A stretch of 64,000 nt of DNA from Sergeia podlipaevii (lineage: Eukaryota; Euglenozoa; Kinetoplastea; Trypanosomatida; Trypanosomatidae), in NCBI GenBank assembly GCA_030849805.1, contig JASANZ010002273.1, forward strand, positions 157,761 to 221,760, written 5' to 3'. Below the pieces are notes generated by a model that had not been told where the DNA came from, did no database searches, and saw only the letters and a program-made list of their open reading frames with translations. Position numbers and translations under genes: made by a program. How positions within the stretch are numbered: the stretch's first letter is position 1; every line of letters begins with the position of its first letter. This document shows positions 19,934-30,507 of the stretch, piece by piece.

Positions 19934-20615
19934 GGCGGAAACACAAGGCTTTTGGAAAATAAATGCTTGAGAAGGGGTTAGCGAGAGAGAGTGAGAAACG
20001 CAGCAATCCCAAATGATAATAAGCACATTCTTTTTCCCCTTTTACAGTATATTTTGCTTTTTTTTTCCTGTTGAGAGGAGTGAGGAGGAAAGATAGAAAG
20101 AAGGTTCAAAAAAGAGAAAGAGAGACAGCACTTGCTGCTGTATACGCTGAGCACTGAGGAGATACGTACGAATATATATGTAAACAATTTTTTTTTCACT
20201 TTTGTTAACTTGCGTTCATCACGACGGAGAATGAGCTGGAGTTCATTCATTCATTCATATCTTTTTCTTTTACCGTGAAGTGAGGTTGTTCTGTGGTGAG
20301 CAATATCTATGGATATGTTTGCCGATTTGTCTTTATGATTAATAACCATCTTTTTTTAAAAAATCTTTATTTCATCTTTGAATACATATGCGTGAAACAT
20401 TTGTTTTTATATAGTTTCCTTTTGGTGCTCTGTGTGTCACCCCCCATCTTATTACCATTATCATTATTAATATTAATAGTATTAATTGATTATCTTCCCT
20501 GGCTGTGTGTTGCATACTGGACAGAGGTCGTTCTTAGCACCAGTAGAATTGGCAACGAAAATAATAAAGAACATTTTTTAAATTTTTTTTGATACTTTCA
20601 CCGCTGCGACTCTAC
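19934..20615 (+). other. Intergenic spacer
   Basis: T-rich and A-rich spacer. The AG at 20523-20524 is a candidate acceptor; the first ATG after it is 20616, the SDA1 start. Confidence 0.6.
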
Positions 20616-23183
20616 ATGTCTGACAACGCCTTCAGGGGCTCTCTGCTGCTTCTGCAGAACCAGACGCGGCGCGACCCCGAGTCCTATCATGGCGACTTCC
20701 TTACACAGCTCGATCACTTCACGGCCGCCACTCCCACTGTCACCGCACAGCGTGTTGCCAATCCACAGTACATCGCGATACTCAACTATCTCTGCCACGT
20801 CAGCCACTGCTTTCCCAAAGAAGCTCCGCGTGTCGCCAAGGTAGTGCTGGAGCTGTTGCGCTCTTCGAAAGGAAGCATACTCCCTCATGAGGTCAGGACC
20901 GCACTCGTCAAGGCTATGATGCTGCTGCGGTCGAAAGACATTGTGCACGCGGAGGACTCCTTTCCAGTTCTCTTTACGCTCTTACAAGAGCGTGACAAGC
21001 ACATGCGGAAGCTTATTCTTACTCACATTGTCAGTGACATCCGCAAGGTGAACATGCCCAACGCAAAGAACGGGGCTACAGTGAATCGCAAGGCACAAAA
21101 CTTCTTGTTTGGCGTGATGGCCGATGATGATCCCGTGCAGGCACGCTGTGCAGAGATGGTCATGATTGACCTGTACCGTCGCCGCGTGTGGGCGGATGAG
21201 AGGACAGTGGAGGTTCTTACCAAGGCTTGCTTCTCTAAGCATACACCTATTATCCGCACCGCCCTACGCTTCTTTCTCATGCAGATGCCGAAGATTTCTT
21301 CTGTTGATGACGATGCGGACGAGAACGCTGCCGAAGAGGACCCGGGACGTTCTATTTCAAAGCTGAAGCAGAAGCTTAAAATCGTAAAGAAAACAGCCAA
21401 GCGTGATCGCGTGCTGAAGCGCAACATGCGTGATGTGAAGCGCAAGTACAACAACGAAGCGAAGGAGGAGGAAATGTTTGCGAAGCAGCATGTTGATCCA
21501 GTGCGGCTACTGCGCGACCCCCAGCAGTTTGTGGAGAGGCTGCTCGCTAAGTTACATAAAACCTCCGAGCGCTTTGAAGTCCGCTTGCTTTACCTCAACG
21601 TGATAGCACGCGTGGTGTCCGAGCACGAGGTGATCCACATGCCCTTGTACAACTTTCTTGAGCGCTACATGGAGCCCTCTCAGCTGCATGCAACCCAGCT
21701 TCTCGCACTTTCCGCGATGTGCGTACACCGTCTCGTGCCTCCAGATGCCGTGGAGCCACTGGTGAAGGCCATTGCGAACCATTTCGTTTCTGATCGTTCC
21801 TCACCGGATGCCATTACAATTGGCATTAACACTATCAGAGAGATCTGCAAGCGTCAGCCGCTAGCGATGAACGAGGACTTGCTGAAGGACCTGGCGGAGT
21901 ACAAGAACCAGCGTGGCGACAAGGGCGTTATTATGGCTGCACGCGCACTCATTCAGCTCTACCGCGCTGTGTATCCGGAACTCTTGCCGGCTAAGCTGCG
22001 GGGAAGCAAGGCAGGCCCATCTGAGAGCGGTGCGAAGCCAGTGTATGGTGCGGAGCACGTGTACACAGATATTCCCGGCTTGGAGTTGCTGTACAGCGCG
22101 GTGGAGGACGGCAGCAACCGCGGCTCCTCTGAGAGCAGCAGCGACGAGGACAGCGACAGCGAGAGCGGCGAGTGGGTGACGGACAGCGACAGTGAACTTA
22201 ACGGTGATGACGTGGAAGGGGACTTTATTGATGTTACAGACAGCGACGACGATGCCGAGTGCCCTGAGCTTGTGCGGGTGGATGCCAATGGGACGGTACA
22301 CCCACGGGAGGAGACTGAGAAGGAGGAACCGTCCATGAAGCGTGTACGTGCAGAGCAGCACAGCGACGACGATAGCAGCAGCAGCAACAGCCACATTTCT
22401 TTGGATGACAGCGATGATGAGTCGGGAGAATGGGAGGAAGTGTCTGAGGATAGCTCTCTTGAGGAAGACGAAGACGAAGAAGACTGGGAGGAAGTCGAGG
22501 GAAGCAGCGATGAGGAAATTGATGAAGAGGAGCTTGGTGAGGAACTTGAGGAAAGTTCAGGTGAAGAGGATGAACCACCCACGCTTTCGGCTGCCCTTGC
22601 TGGCGCTCAAGCGTCCAATGGATGGTACGAAGACACTGATGGTCACTCTGATGCACCATCGGTTACATCCTCCACGCGCAAGACTCCGTCCATTTCTAGC
22701 TCTAAAGGCTCTACTACGTCTTTGTCATCCTCACGCATTCTTACTGATGCTGATTTTGAGAAGATTCGTAAGCTGCAGGCGCAGCACGGCAGCCATCAGT
22801 CGCTGCGCGGCAAGATGAAGGATCGCGATGCACGCACAAAGCATCGCAATCAGCTCATCCACGGTATATCTGATGACCTTTCCGCCCATGATATCGAACA
22901 TTTCACGATGAAGAAGCGCGATAGCGACAAGGAGGAGAAGATTGCCAGCGCGAAGGAACTGCGCAAGGCGAGCTCGAAGTTTGAGCTGCGAAAGAAGACG
23001 AAGAGCAAACTCAACTCCACGCACGGAGAGCACTCCAAGCGCGGTAAACTCTTCCAGATGACGAAGAGATCTGCACGTGTAGCAACGAAGCTGAAGAGCT
23101 CCGTGACGGACCGTGCAACACGCGCAAAGGAAATGAAGAAGAAGGACATCAAGTTCCGCATCAAGCGTGGCTGGAAGGCGTAA
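20616..23183 (+). CDS. SDA1: SDA1 homologue, 60S ribosome biogenesis and nuclear export factor
   Basis: 855 residues from ATG 20616 (a TTG extension upstream is not used). The N-terminal block NQTRRDPESYHGDFLTQLDHF and the following alpha-helical, HEAT-like region to about 480 match the SDA1 family, which acts in maturation and export of pre-60S ribosomes in the nucleolus. A very acidic Ser/Asp/Glu-rich stretch covers about 505-655 and is probably disordered. The C-terminus is strongly basic and carries the family's conserved tail (RGKLFQMTKRSARVATK near 808-824, ending in RIKRGWKA). Length is a little above yeast SDA1 (767). Codon use is typical of a well-expressed gene. Confidence 0.95.
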   Translation: MSDNAFRGSLLLLQNQTRRDPESYHGDFLTQLDHFTAATPTVTAQRVANPQYIAILNYLCHVSHCFPKEAPRVAKVVLELLRSSKGSILPHEVRTALVKAMMLLRSKDIVHAEDSFPVLFTLLQERDKHMRKLILTHIVSDIRKVNMPNAKNGATVNRKAQNFLFGVMADDDPVQARCAEMVMIDLYRRRVWADERTVEVLTKACFSKHTPIIRTALRFFLMQMPKISSVDDDADENAAEEDPGRSISKLKQKLKIVKKTAKRDRVLKRNMRDVKRKYNNEAKEEEMFAKQHVDPVRLLRDPQQFVERLLAKLHKTSERFEVRLLYLNVIARVVSEHEVIHMPLYNFLERYMEPSQLHATQLLALSAMCVHRLVPPDAVEPLVKAIANHFVSDRSSPDAITIGINTIREICKRQPLAMNEDLLKDLAEYKNQRGDKGVIMAARALIQLYRAVYPELLPAKLRGSKAGPSESGAKPVYGAEHVYTDIPGLELLYSAVEDGSNRGSSESSSDEDSDSESGEWVTDSDSELNGDDVEGDFIDVTDSDDDAECPELVRVDANGTVHPREETEKEEPSMKRVRAEQHSDDDSSSSNSHISLDDSDDESGEWEEVSEDSSLEEDEDEEDWEEVEGSSDEEIDEEELGEELEESSGEEDEPPTLSAALAGAQASNGWYEDTDGHSDAPSVTSSTRKTPSISSSKGSTTSLSSSRILTDADFEKIRKLQAQHGSHQSLRGKMKDRDARTKHRNQLIHGISDDLSAHDIEHFTMKKRDSDKEEKIASAKELRKASSKFELRKKTKSKLNSTHGEHSKRGKLFQMTKRSARVATKLKSSVTDRATRAKEMKKKDIKFRIKRGWKA

Positions 23184-24016
23184 TAGAAAGAGAGATAGAG
23201 AGAGGGAGAGTGTGTGTGTGAGAGCTAGCTACTAAGATAGTAATGGTACCGTGGAGCATGCAAGGTACATACTCTGTACTCGCACATAAGCGGATGTTGT
23301 GAACTGTATGTCTTGTATTTTGGTGGTGCTCTTTTCGTTATTATTATTATTTTTTTTTTTTTTGCTCTTCGATTAATATGGGAAAGAGTGTGTTGAGGCA
23401 TACTCATCATCGGTTTGGTAATTTATTTTTAGTGTTGCTTGTACTAGCAATCCAACCATAAGCGAATGATAAGGTGTGGTGTGTGCGCTCGAAGGTGCTG
23501 CTATGCATTCCATAGGGAGGGATAAAGGAGAGAGGGAGAGCAGCTTTTAAAAGGAGAAAGTAATACGAGCCTTCCCTTTCATTTCTTTTGCAACGTGTAA
23601 GCGTGAAAGCGTGTAAAGATAAATAATAAATGAAAGACAAAAAAAAAAGAAGCACACTGTGAAAAGAGACGTAGGTATATTTATTATGCTGTTGTTATCA
23701 TCTGCAATCCTTCTTGCTGTGACGGACCAGCGTTTTTTTTCTTTTTATTGTGTGCATTTTGTACTCTACTATGATTTTTTCAGATTGTACTGGACCTTTG
23801 ACTCAAAAAAAATTCTCTTTACTTCTTTATGCGTTGCTTTTCACTATTGCACGTTGTGCTTTGATGTTTTTTTTTTTGTTGTTGTTGTTTGTTTGTTTGT
23901 TTATTTCTGTGATGATGTCTTTCATTGTGTATTTCGTAGCAGTCAGAAGAAAAAAAAAGGAGAAATTGTACAAGAAAAAATAATTACCCTCATAAAGTAC
24001 GCACATAGTCAACGCC
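23184..24016 (+). other. Intergenic spacer
   Basis: GA and GT repeats just after SDA1 (23187-23222), then T-rich sequence. No gene is seen. Confidence 0.65.
23867..23939 (+). promoter_or_regulatory. Candidate spliced-leader acceptor for the 24017 gene
   Basis: Long T/GTT-rich tract ending in TTTCGTAG (AG 23938-23939). The first ATG downstream is 24017. Confidence 0.5.
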
Positions 24017-24400
24017 ATGACGTCGCGGCAGGCATTTTTTGAGCTGTCTAGCAGCATGATGAACCCCAAACACATTGGCCTTTCCCCCTTTCTTGAAAGC
24101 AAAGAAATGCGATTGAACCAGAGCCCACCGAGTGTGCTCTCCACCATGTACGAGTACACCATGTGCACGAGGCGCGCCATCAACACGCGCATCATAGGTT
24201 TTTGTGAACCCACATTGCAGCAATGCGTAGATGATTTTGTACTCACTATGAGGGCGACGCGCTTTGGTGGAAGCGACGAGGCGGCGCTGCGCGAGGTCTT
24301 ACGTAGGCGGAGAGGACAGGTGGACGTAGCCTCCCTCCCATGGGAACCAAAGGCGGAGTATCTACGGTGGTTGCGTGATCAAGGGCGTCTTGAGGAGTGA
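24017..24400 (+). CDS. Small conserved-looking protein of unknown function
   Basis: 127 residues, family not recognised. The product is soluble and mixed alpha-helical in appearance, with several Cys and a basic segment LRRRRGQVD near 93-101. It ends in a helical WEPKAEYLRWLRDQGRLEE tail. GC content and codon use match neighbouring genes and contrast with the T-rich flanks, and the start is the first ATG after a good splice-acceptor tract, so I regard it as a real gene. No signal peptide or membrane segment is present. Confidence 0.72.
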   Translation: MTSRQAFFELSSSMMNPKHIGLSPFLESKEMRLNQSPPSVLSTMYEYTMCTRRAINTRIIGFCEPTLQQCVDDFVLTMRATRFGGSDEAALREVLRRRRGQVDVASLPWEPKAEYLRWLRDQGRLEE

Positions 24401-24971
24401 CTAGAGTAGCAAGAATGCCCCAAAGAAGAGACTGAGAGCGCTTGAATGTGGGCTATGACAGCTGGCTGCTGCTGGGCTGATGATTGTCACAATAATGGAA
24501 AAAAAATATATGATAATAATAGGAGCAACAATATGCCGTATAACTTCGTTTATGGCAACTTTGAATGTGCATTTACTGTACACTTTCCTTTATCTTCTTA
24601 TGTGCGTGGACTGTTCTCTTATATATAGATGATTTTTTCTTTTTTTTGCCTTCTTTCTTTCCTCAAAATGAAAACCTTTTGCGACTCCATAGCACATTTT
24701 TAGTGTTGACCCTATCAAAAGGAGAACAAAAAGCGCTATTCCAGTTTTTGTTATTACACATTTGCAACAATCATTTATAATCTTGCGTATCTTGTCTTAC
24801 GGGTATCCTTTTTAGGTGAAAGGTTTGCATATATATATCTTCTTTTCCCCTTTTTTTTCTTTTTTTTTTTGCTGCTGCGGCTTTTAAAGCTTTATAGCGA
24901 AAGAGAAACCGTTTATAGGAAAAGAGAAGGGAGCCAACAACTTGATTGCTAGACGAGCGCAAAGCGGGAGG
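24401..24971 (+). other. Intergenic spacer
   Basis: T-rich spacer; nothing beyond splice signals is seen. Confidence 0.65.
24840..24889 (+). promoter_or_regulatory. Candidate spliced-leader acceptor for the IQ-motif gene
   Basis: Long pyrimidine tract followed by AG at 24888-24889. The next ATG is 24972, which fixes the start of the gene. Confidence 0.55.
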
Positions 24972-27296
24972 ATGCTCGACGAACGAACATTAAGACCACA
25001 ACGCCGTGCGCGCTTTGTGGGGAGCAGTAGTGATCGTGGCGCGAGTGAGACACGACTCACTTCTCTCCGCGGCATTCCAAGTCGTCGAGCTTTATCACAA
25101 CGTGTTGATTCCTCTCGGCGTCGCGACGTGCACGGTGGCGGCGGTGGTGCACGGCGAGGAAGCACAGTGGATACGCGACGCTACGTCACATCAGCGAAAA
25201 ACAATTCTAACGCGTCTCTGCACAACTTGTTGCGCCGCCTCCGTACATACCGCACCTTTGCTCCACTTTTTGATTGTGATGAAGGCATCAACGCAAATGC
25301 AACCACAGCCAACACTCTCGCTGTTTATTCAGAGGAGGAACTTACGCGTGACACGTTGAACCCGCACATGAACTTGTGGGAAACTATTGACGTACTTCTC
25401 GACACCTCGCTTTCAAATCTCATGCGACACAACACAAACGATCACTTCTTTACCATGTTAGATCACGTCGTGCCGGAGACGACACGCATGCGACCTCGCA
25501 AGACTGTAATTGTGGCCGACTCACCTGTGTCGCCGCAGCAGCAAAGGGAGCTGCAAACCAGCACTGGGGCCACATATCCTTCCAAGACACCTGCACCGCC
25601 TTCCACCATCGCTAGAGGCAACCCAATTGTGGTGCATAGCACACGTACAAGCAGCAGTGGCGCAGTCATGGCCGGTGCGTGGGCACGCGATCACCCAATC
25701 GCCGCAACCGCTGACCGCGTACGTGAAGAGATGGACTTCTGGGAAGATGCAGCGCACATCCGAGACAGAGCCTCCCAATCTCAGTACCTACTCAGTGCGC
25801 GCAGAGACCTGGCGACGTTACGCAGGCAGAGCACTTCTCACTTTGGATCCGCCGCGGCGCCACTTCTGTACCCTGGGCAGACCCGCATCACTCTGACGTC
25901 GCCGTCACCAGTACACGACTGCGAGAACAAGGCTCGCCAGCAGCGGGAAGCCCTTGCGGCTGGACAGAAGGAGGCGTGGTGGAAGTTCACTACTGGAAGG
26001 CGCACTAGCGTCGATGGCTGCGCGTCATTTGGCACTGCCGCACTGTCCTCCCCGAGGGGCTCTTCCATTACAGGTCATTCGATCCTGTCAGGTACCACTA
26101 CGCCGAGAAATGCGGGGACTGCTCTTGCTGGTCCGTTCATGCTGTCTGCTCCTTGCATGGCTTTAGCCACTGCATCATTTAACGATTCCCAACAGCAGCA
26201 GCAAGAGCATCAGCGACGCTTGTCGAGCGGAGTTGCGGCCACCTACCCTCTCTCCCATCAGAATCGCGTGGTGTGCGACTACGAAGACAGCAGTGCTCTA
26301 CATGAGTGGGTGCAGAGTGGGTGGATGCACCACACACACAGACACGAGAATGCCGCCCTACGTATTCAGTCGGCTTTCCGCGTCTACTGTGCCCGACGCA
26401 TTACAGCGCTACGCCGCCACGCGCGCTTTTTAGCCTTTGCAGAGGCAGTGAAGGCGGAGGCTGATGCTTTTTGTCAGTGGGAAGTGGCCTCGAAGCTTTC
26501 CTGGCAGCAGCGCAGCACCACCGGCGAGGCGGACAAAGTGGTGCAGTCGATGAGGTTCTTTATGAATAAGATTAACGCGGTGGTTGAGATACGGCGGGCA
26601 CGACGGAAGGCAGCAGCGGATGTGGAGAACGAGATTCATGAGTACGCCGCGCTTACCATCCAGCGCGTGTACAGAGGTCACTTGGGCCGGGAGCAGAGTG
26701 GTGCACTGCGTCATCCTGAGCAGTACGCGGAGAAACAGAAGCGGCGCAACGCTCACTATGCAGTCGTGATTCAGTCTGCATGGCGGTGTTACTCGGCAAC
26801 ACGGCGATGGAATCGTATGCGTACTGCTGCTGCTACCATACAGCGTGCTTTCAGATGCCACGCCGCGCGTGTTCACCTGCTAGCACTAAGACGCACGGGC
26901 ATAGCGGAGTGTCACGGTGAACTACGTCGGCACGCGGCAAGCGTTATTGAACGTTTCTTTCTGCGCTTGCTGGCAGAACAGCGCTGCTTCTACAGCCGAC
27001 ATAAGGCTTATATTGACAGGTTGCAGAGAGTTGGCCGAGGACTCTTACAGCGGCGGGCATTGGGACAATGGGAAAAGACCGCAGAGCGGCTAGAAGTGGC
27101 GCGGAAGTGCGCGCAACGCTGGCGGGCGGCGAAACGGGTGCGCTGTGCCAAGACGGAGGCCAGGCGCAGACGCGACTGGTGGAAGCGTGAGTGTGATGTG
27201 AGGATGATGCAGGATGCTGCCAGTACTATACAGCACGCGTGGCGCAATTATGTAGGCCGTGACAGGCCAGCATTGTCTGCATCTGACGAGCTTTAG
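24972..27296 (+). CDS. IQ-motif (calmodulin-binding) protein
   Basis: 774 residues from ATG 24972. The N-terminal 450 residues are Arg/Ser-rich and mostly low complexity. At least five IQ motifs follow, of the form IQxxxRxxxxR or close to it: near residues 460 (RIQSAFRVYCARR), 559 (TIQRVYRGHLGRE), 597 (VIQSAWRCYSATRR), 620 (TIQRAFRCHAARV) and 750 (TIQHAWRNYVGRD). The third to fifth are mixed with Arg/Trp-rich helices. Such arrays bind calmodulin or centrin-like EF-hand proteins and are common in flagellar and basal-body proteins of trypanosomatids. A cytoskeletal, possibly flagellar, role is inferred; no motor or other catalytic domain is present. Confidence 0.87.
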   Translation: MLDERTLRPQRRARFVGSSSDRGASETRLTSLRGIPSRRALSQRVDSSRRRDVHGGGGGARRGSTVDTRRYVTSAKNNSNASLHNLLRRLRTYRTFAPLFDCDEGINANATTANTLAVYSEEELTRDTLNPHMNLWETIDVLLDTSLSNLMRHNTNDHFFTMLDHVVPETTRMRPRKTVIVADSPVSPQQQRELQTSTGATYPSKTPAPPSTIARGNPIVVHSTRTSSSGAVMAGAWARDHPIAATADRVREEMDFWEDAAHIRDRASQSQYLLSARRDLATLRRQSTSHFGSAAAPLLYPGQTRITLTSPSPVHDCENKARQQREALAAGQKEAWWKFTTGRRTSVDGCASFGTAALSSPRGSSITGHSILSGTTTPRNAGTALAGPFMLSAPCMALATASFNDSQQQQQEHQRRLSSGVAATYPLSHQNRVVCDYEDSSALHEWVQSGWMHHTHRHENAALRIQSAFRVYCARRITALRRHARFLAFAEAVKAEADAFCQWEVASKLSWQQRSTTGEADKVVQSMRFFMNKINAVVEIRRARRKAAADVENEIHEYAALTIQRVYRGHLGREQSGALRHPEQYAEKQKRRNAHYAVVIQSAWRCYSATRRWNRMRTAAATIQRAFRCHAARVHLLALRRTGIAECHGELRRHAASVIERFFLRLLAEQRCFYSRHKAYIDRLQRVGRGLLQRRALGQWEKTAERLEVARKCAQRWRAAKRVRCAKTEARRRRDWWKRECDVRMMQDAASTIQHAWRNYVGRDRPALSASDEL

Positions 27297-27787
27297 TGCA
27301 GCACTATCTGCTGATGTGTTCACCCGAAAATATCTCTACGCGGAAGAGATATGTTGTGGGATTGTATTTCTAAAATGTCTGTAGATAACTCATGTATACT
27401 TATTTCTTCGCAAAACTTTCTTGTTTTGCAAAACAAACACACTTTTGTATTTATGGCTACACAGGTATAGGTGCGCTATGCTGTGTTCCTATTGGAGAGA
27501 AAAGCTTCAGAAAGCCGAAAAGATAATAATTGTTGCTTTCATTGAGTTGAGTGACGTACTCAAGTTAGTGGAGCAGGAGGAGGGAGCGGGGTTGACTGAC
27601 GAAGGCGTCGTTTCGCATGGTATATTTATTTTTCTTTTTTTCTCTTTGTTCATTTTTGGATTTGTTTCTTAGTAGCATCACGTGGCCCTTACCATAAAAC
27701 GAATCACACATACACAGACCTACAATATATATAAATTTATACAGATATCTTTTTTTGTGAAGTAACCCCAGTCAAATTTGGTGGGAT
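27297..27787 (+). other. Intergenic spacer
   Basis: Short spacer. The AG at 27761-27762 after a poly-T run is the likely acceptor for the next gene. The open stretch 27421-27672 has a hydrophobic T-rich end and no recognisable domain. Confidence 0.6.
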
Positions 27788-28648
27788 ATGCCTCTAAGTG
27801 AGACTGAGTTGAGCATGGCAGTGGACGTTGCTCTTCGCGCGGCGCACACTGCCGCATCTACAATCAACTATGCAATGAATGAGCATGGCAGCTCATCTAG
27901 CAGTTTGGACGTGCAGGCGAAGGGCAATCCAGTTGACCTTGTTACGAGATATGACAAGCAGTGCGAGGCGGAGGTGCTGGCCATTCTGCGCTCTAGTACC
28001 CCACTGTACGCCATCTTGAGTGAGGAAACACACGGCGATGTAGAACTGGGTGATGAGCCCACGTGGGTGGTGGACCCCATTGATGGCACTACAAGCTTTG
28101 TGCACGGCTTGTATGACTGCTGCGTCTCTATTGCACTTGTTGTGGATAAGGAGCCGGTAGTAGGCGTGGTCAGTGCACCACGGCTGCAGGAGGTATACAC
28201 CGCAGCGAAGGGAAGAGGCGCATTTTGCAACGGGCAGCGCATTCATGTGTCATCCACCTCTGTGCTGCAGGAGGCAGTTGTTCTTGTTCATCAGGCCTAC
28301 AATCGTTCCGAAGAGGCAGTGGCCAGTGTGGTGGAGATGCAGAAGGAGCTGGCAAAGATACCGGTACGGTCACTGCGTAACAACGGAGCAGCAGCGCTTG
28401 ACATGTGCTTTATCGCTACTGGACGGGCGGATCTTTACTTGGAAGTCGGTATTCACGCGTGGGACTACGCTGCCGGCACACTTATCGTTAGAGAAGCTGG
28501 CGGTGTTGTCCACGACGTCGAGGACACAGAGACTTTTAGCCTAACACGACGAGGGATGTGTTGTGGCAGTTGCAAGGCGCTGACTGCTCAAGGCGTGCAG
28601 CTAGCAAAGAAGTACAAGTATCGGGATTGCATACTCAATCGCAACTGA
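27788..28648 (+). CDS. Inositol-1(or 4)-monophosphatase family phosphatase
   Basis: 286 residues, the usual length for the family. The Li-sensitive, Mg-dependent phosphatase motifs are complete: the LSEE metal ligand at 77-80, the WVVDPIDGTTSFVHG core with DPIDGTT at 96-102, and the C-terminal metal-binding WDYAAG at 225-230. It probably hydrolyses inositol monophosphate to free inositol, feeding phosphatidylinositol and GPI-anchor synthesis; related members act on other sugar or nucleotide phosphates (for example PAP), so the substrate is inferred. No targeting signal is seen. The start is the first ATG after the AG at 27761-27762. Confidence 0.93.
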   Translation: MPLSETELSMAVDVALRAAHTAASTINYAMNEHGSSSSSLDVQAKGNPVDLVTRYDKQCEAEVLAILRSSTPLYAILSEETHGDVELGDEPTWVVDPIDGTTSFVHGLYDCCVSIALVVDKEPVVGVVSAPRLQEVYTAAKGRGAFCNGQRIHVSSTSVLQEAVVLVHQAYNRSEEAVASVVEMQKELAKIPVRSLRNNGAAALDMCFIATGRADLYLEVGIHAWDYAAGTLIVREAGGVVHDVEDTETFSLTRRGMCCGSCKALTAQGVQLAKKYKYRDCILNRN

Positions 28649-29281
28649 CTGGTGCGACTATCGACTTATATTGGATATTGTTCTATTTACTGGCTATATA
28701 GGCAGACGTGTAAGCGAATTGCTTATGCTGCGGTTTTTTCTTTAAAATGAAAAAGTTGTAGTACTACATACATGTACTTGACAGGATGGGTCTCTATTTT
28801 ATTGTTACTGTTGTACTCTGCCCAATTATTGCCTCTATTTTGTATTGACGCAATTCACCTGGATCAGTGTTTTCAGGCTGCGTATTGAGAGAAGGGTGAG
28901 GGCCAAGAAGAGAAGATGAAGAGCTTCACCTATCCTTCTCTTATTGTCTTCAAAGTAGCTATTCTTTTTGTGGAACACTTCACTCTACCAAGTCTATCTT
29001 GCACATCCCTACCTTTCTACTTGCTTTATCACTCATTCCTCTTCTTCTTCTTTTTTTTTTCTTTTCTGTTGGTTATTATTCACGAAGCAAGAAAAAAAAA
29101 AGTACATTACAAGTAGGTGTTGAATACATATACATATTGAGACAGTTTGTACGTGCCTTCGTTTATATTTAGTTGTAGTCTTCGGTATTTACATATACAA
29201 CTACAGTTCTCCAGACTTCAAGCAGTTGCGTTTCTGCCTCTTTCTGTACTCACTATATTCTTCATTTTATCTCCCCTCAAA
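28649..29281 (+). other. Intergenic spacer and otubain leader
   Basis: T-rich spacer with a strong pyrimidine tract 29036-29070 and a candidate AG at 29086-29087. Nothing else is seen. Confidence 0.6.
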
Positions 29282-30070
29282 ATGGCGTTGACCACCCCGG
29301 AAGAGCTGATGATGATTGAGGCACAGATGCATGCCATCAAAACAGAAGTAGACCTGCAGCTGCCCCTCAGTACGCCTGAGCCTCTCACACGTGATTGCCA
29401 ACTTACTTCAACTTTTCAGCATGACTCTGTCTTTGCAGGGAAGATAGCGTCACTCGTGCAAGGACTACCCAACAAGTATGTCAGCATCCGTTATGCTCGT
29501 AGGGACGGTAACTGCTTCTATCGGTGTGCAGCCTTTCAACTTTTCTGTTTAATGCAGCGCGACGTTATGTTTGCCGCCTATTGCACAGATGTTATGAAGT
29601 CTTTACGCCCTAGACTGATCGCTCAGTACGGTGACTATAGCGCTGACTTTAGCGATGTGGTTGAAGAGGCTGCTGCTAAAATCACGAGTGGAGTGTGGGC
29701 TACACCTGATCATATTCGTGACGTGGTGAGCGGAGAGGAGGGATCATATATTATTGTCTACTTCCGCTATGTGGTGTCCCTGCAGATTAGGCTCAAAGAG
29801 GAGGACATTCTGCCCTTTGTTTTGGGACTTGACTATCCTTCCGTGGAGGCGTATTGCGTGGCAGAAGTGGAGCCAGTTGATCATGTAAGCGATAACATAC
29901 AACTCGTTGCATTTGCAGAGCTATTTGATGTATTGATACGGGTGGAAATGCTTGATAGAAACCCAGGAAAGACCACCACGACGATTGTACTGAACGACTC
30001 ATGCAAGAGGGACAAGTGTGCCATCAATTTACTCTTTCAGCCAGGCCATTATGACTTACTTGAGGGGTGA
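29282..30070 (+). CDS. Otubain-like deubiquitinase (OTU family, peptidase C65)
   Basis: 262 residues from ATG 29282 (upstream non-ATG codons are open but read as T-rich leader). The catalytic block RRDGNCFYRCAAF has the family's Asp75-Gly-Asn-Cys78 with the nucleophile Cys78. The C-terminal PGHYDLL supplies the catalytic His256. The order of helices between them fits otubain (OTUB1-like) rather than other OTU classes. Otubains remove ubiquitin from substrates, often K48-linked chains, in the cytosol. The N-terminal extension seen in human OTUB1 is shorter here. The catalytic residues are intact, so activity is expected. Confidence 0.9.
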   Translation: MALTTPEELMMIEAQMHAIKTEVDLQLPLSTPEPLTRDCQLTSTFQHDSVFAGKIASLVQGLPNKYVSIRYARRDGNCFYRCAAFQLFCLMQRDVMFAAYCTDVMKSLRPRLIAQYGDYSADFSDVVEEAAAKITSGVWATPDHIRDVVSGEEGSYIIVYFRYVVSLQIRLKEEDILPFVLGLDYPSVEAYCVAEVEPVDHVSDNIQLVAFAELFDVLIRVEMLDRNPGKTTTTIVLNDSCKRDKCAINLLFQPGHYDLLEG

Positions 30071-30507
30071 GTTGGCTGCAATGGGTGGCGCTACGTGGTA
30101 TTTTGAATATGCTTTTTGCAGAGCGCCGATGGAAGAGCGCGAAAGAACAAAAAGAAAAAAAAATTATAACGATTGCTTGCTTTTGCCGTTACATTTTTGT
30201 AATTTAGATAAGTAGAGCTATCTAGCATTTTTACACTTGTATACTCTTTTCTCCTTATATATATATAGGTTTGTAGCTAATGTTAAGGTAAGATGTCTTT
30301 TCGTCTTTCATTCTACAGTACTTGACACGCACTCTCTGAGTACAAGAGCTTCATGTTGCTGCTTATGCTTCCTTTTTTCTTTCGTTCCTTCTTCACTCTC
30401 TTTTTCTTTCTTCTCCATTTTTTTTTTTGGTGTTCCTACGTCAGGCAGAGTAGTTAACGATATAGAGGTATCTCGTGTGTACACTGTGGCACCAAGAGGT
30501 GGTTCTC
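30071..30507 (+). other. Intergenic spacer
   Basis: Short spacer with a strong pyrimidine tract; no gene is seen. Confidence 0.6.
30370..30444 (+). promoter_or_regulatory. Candidate spliced-leader acceptor for the coiled-coil gene
   Basis: Seventy-base pyrimidine tract ending in CAG (AG 30443-30444). The first ATG after it is 30508. Confidence 0.55.

Noticed and set aside
21959..22582. Long open frame on the minus strand, Ser-rich
   Set aside because: It is the antisense of the acidic Ser/Asp/Glu tract of SDA1, and its composition is explained by that.
27421..27672. 83-codon open frame
   Set aside because: No recognisable domain and the hydrophobic end comes from T-rich spacer; a small gene cannot be excluded but is not supported.
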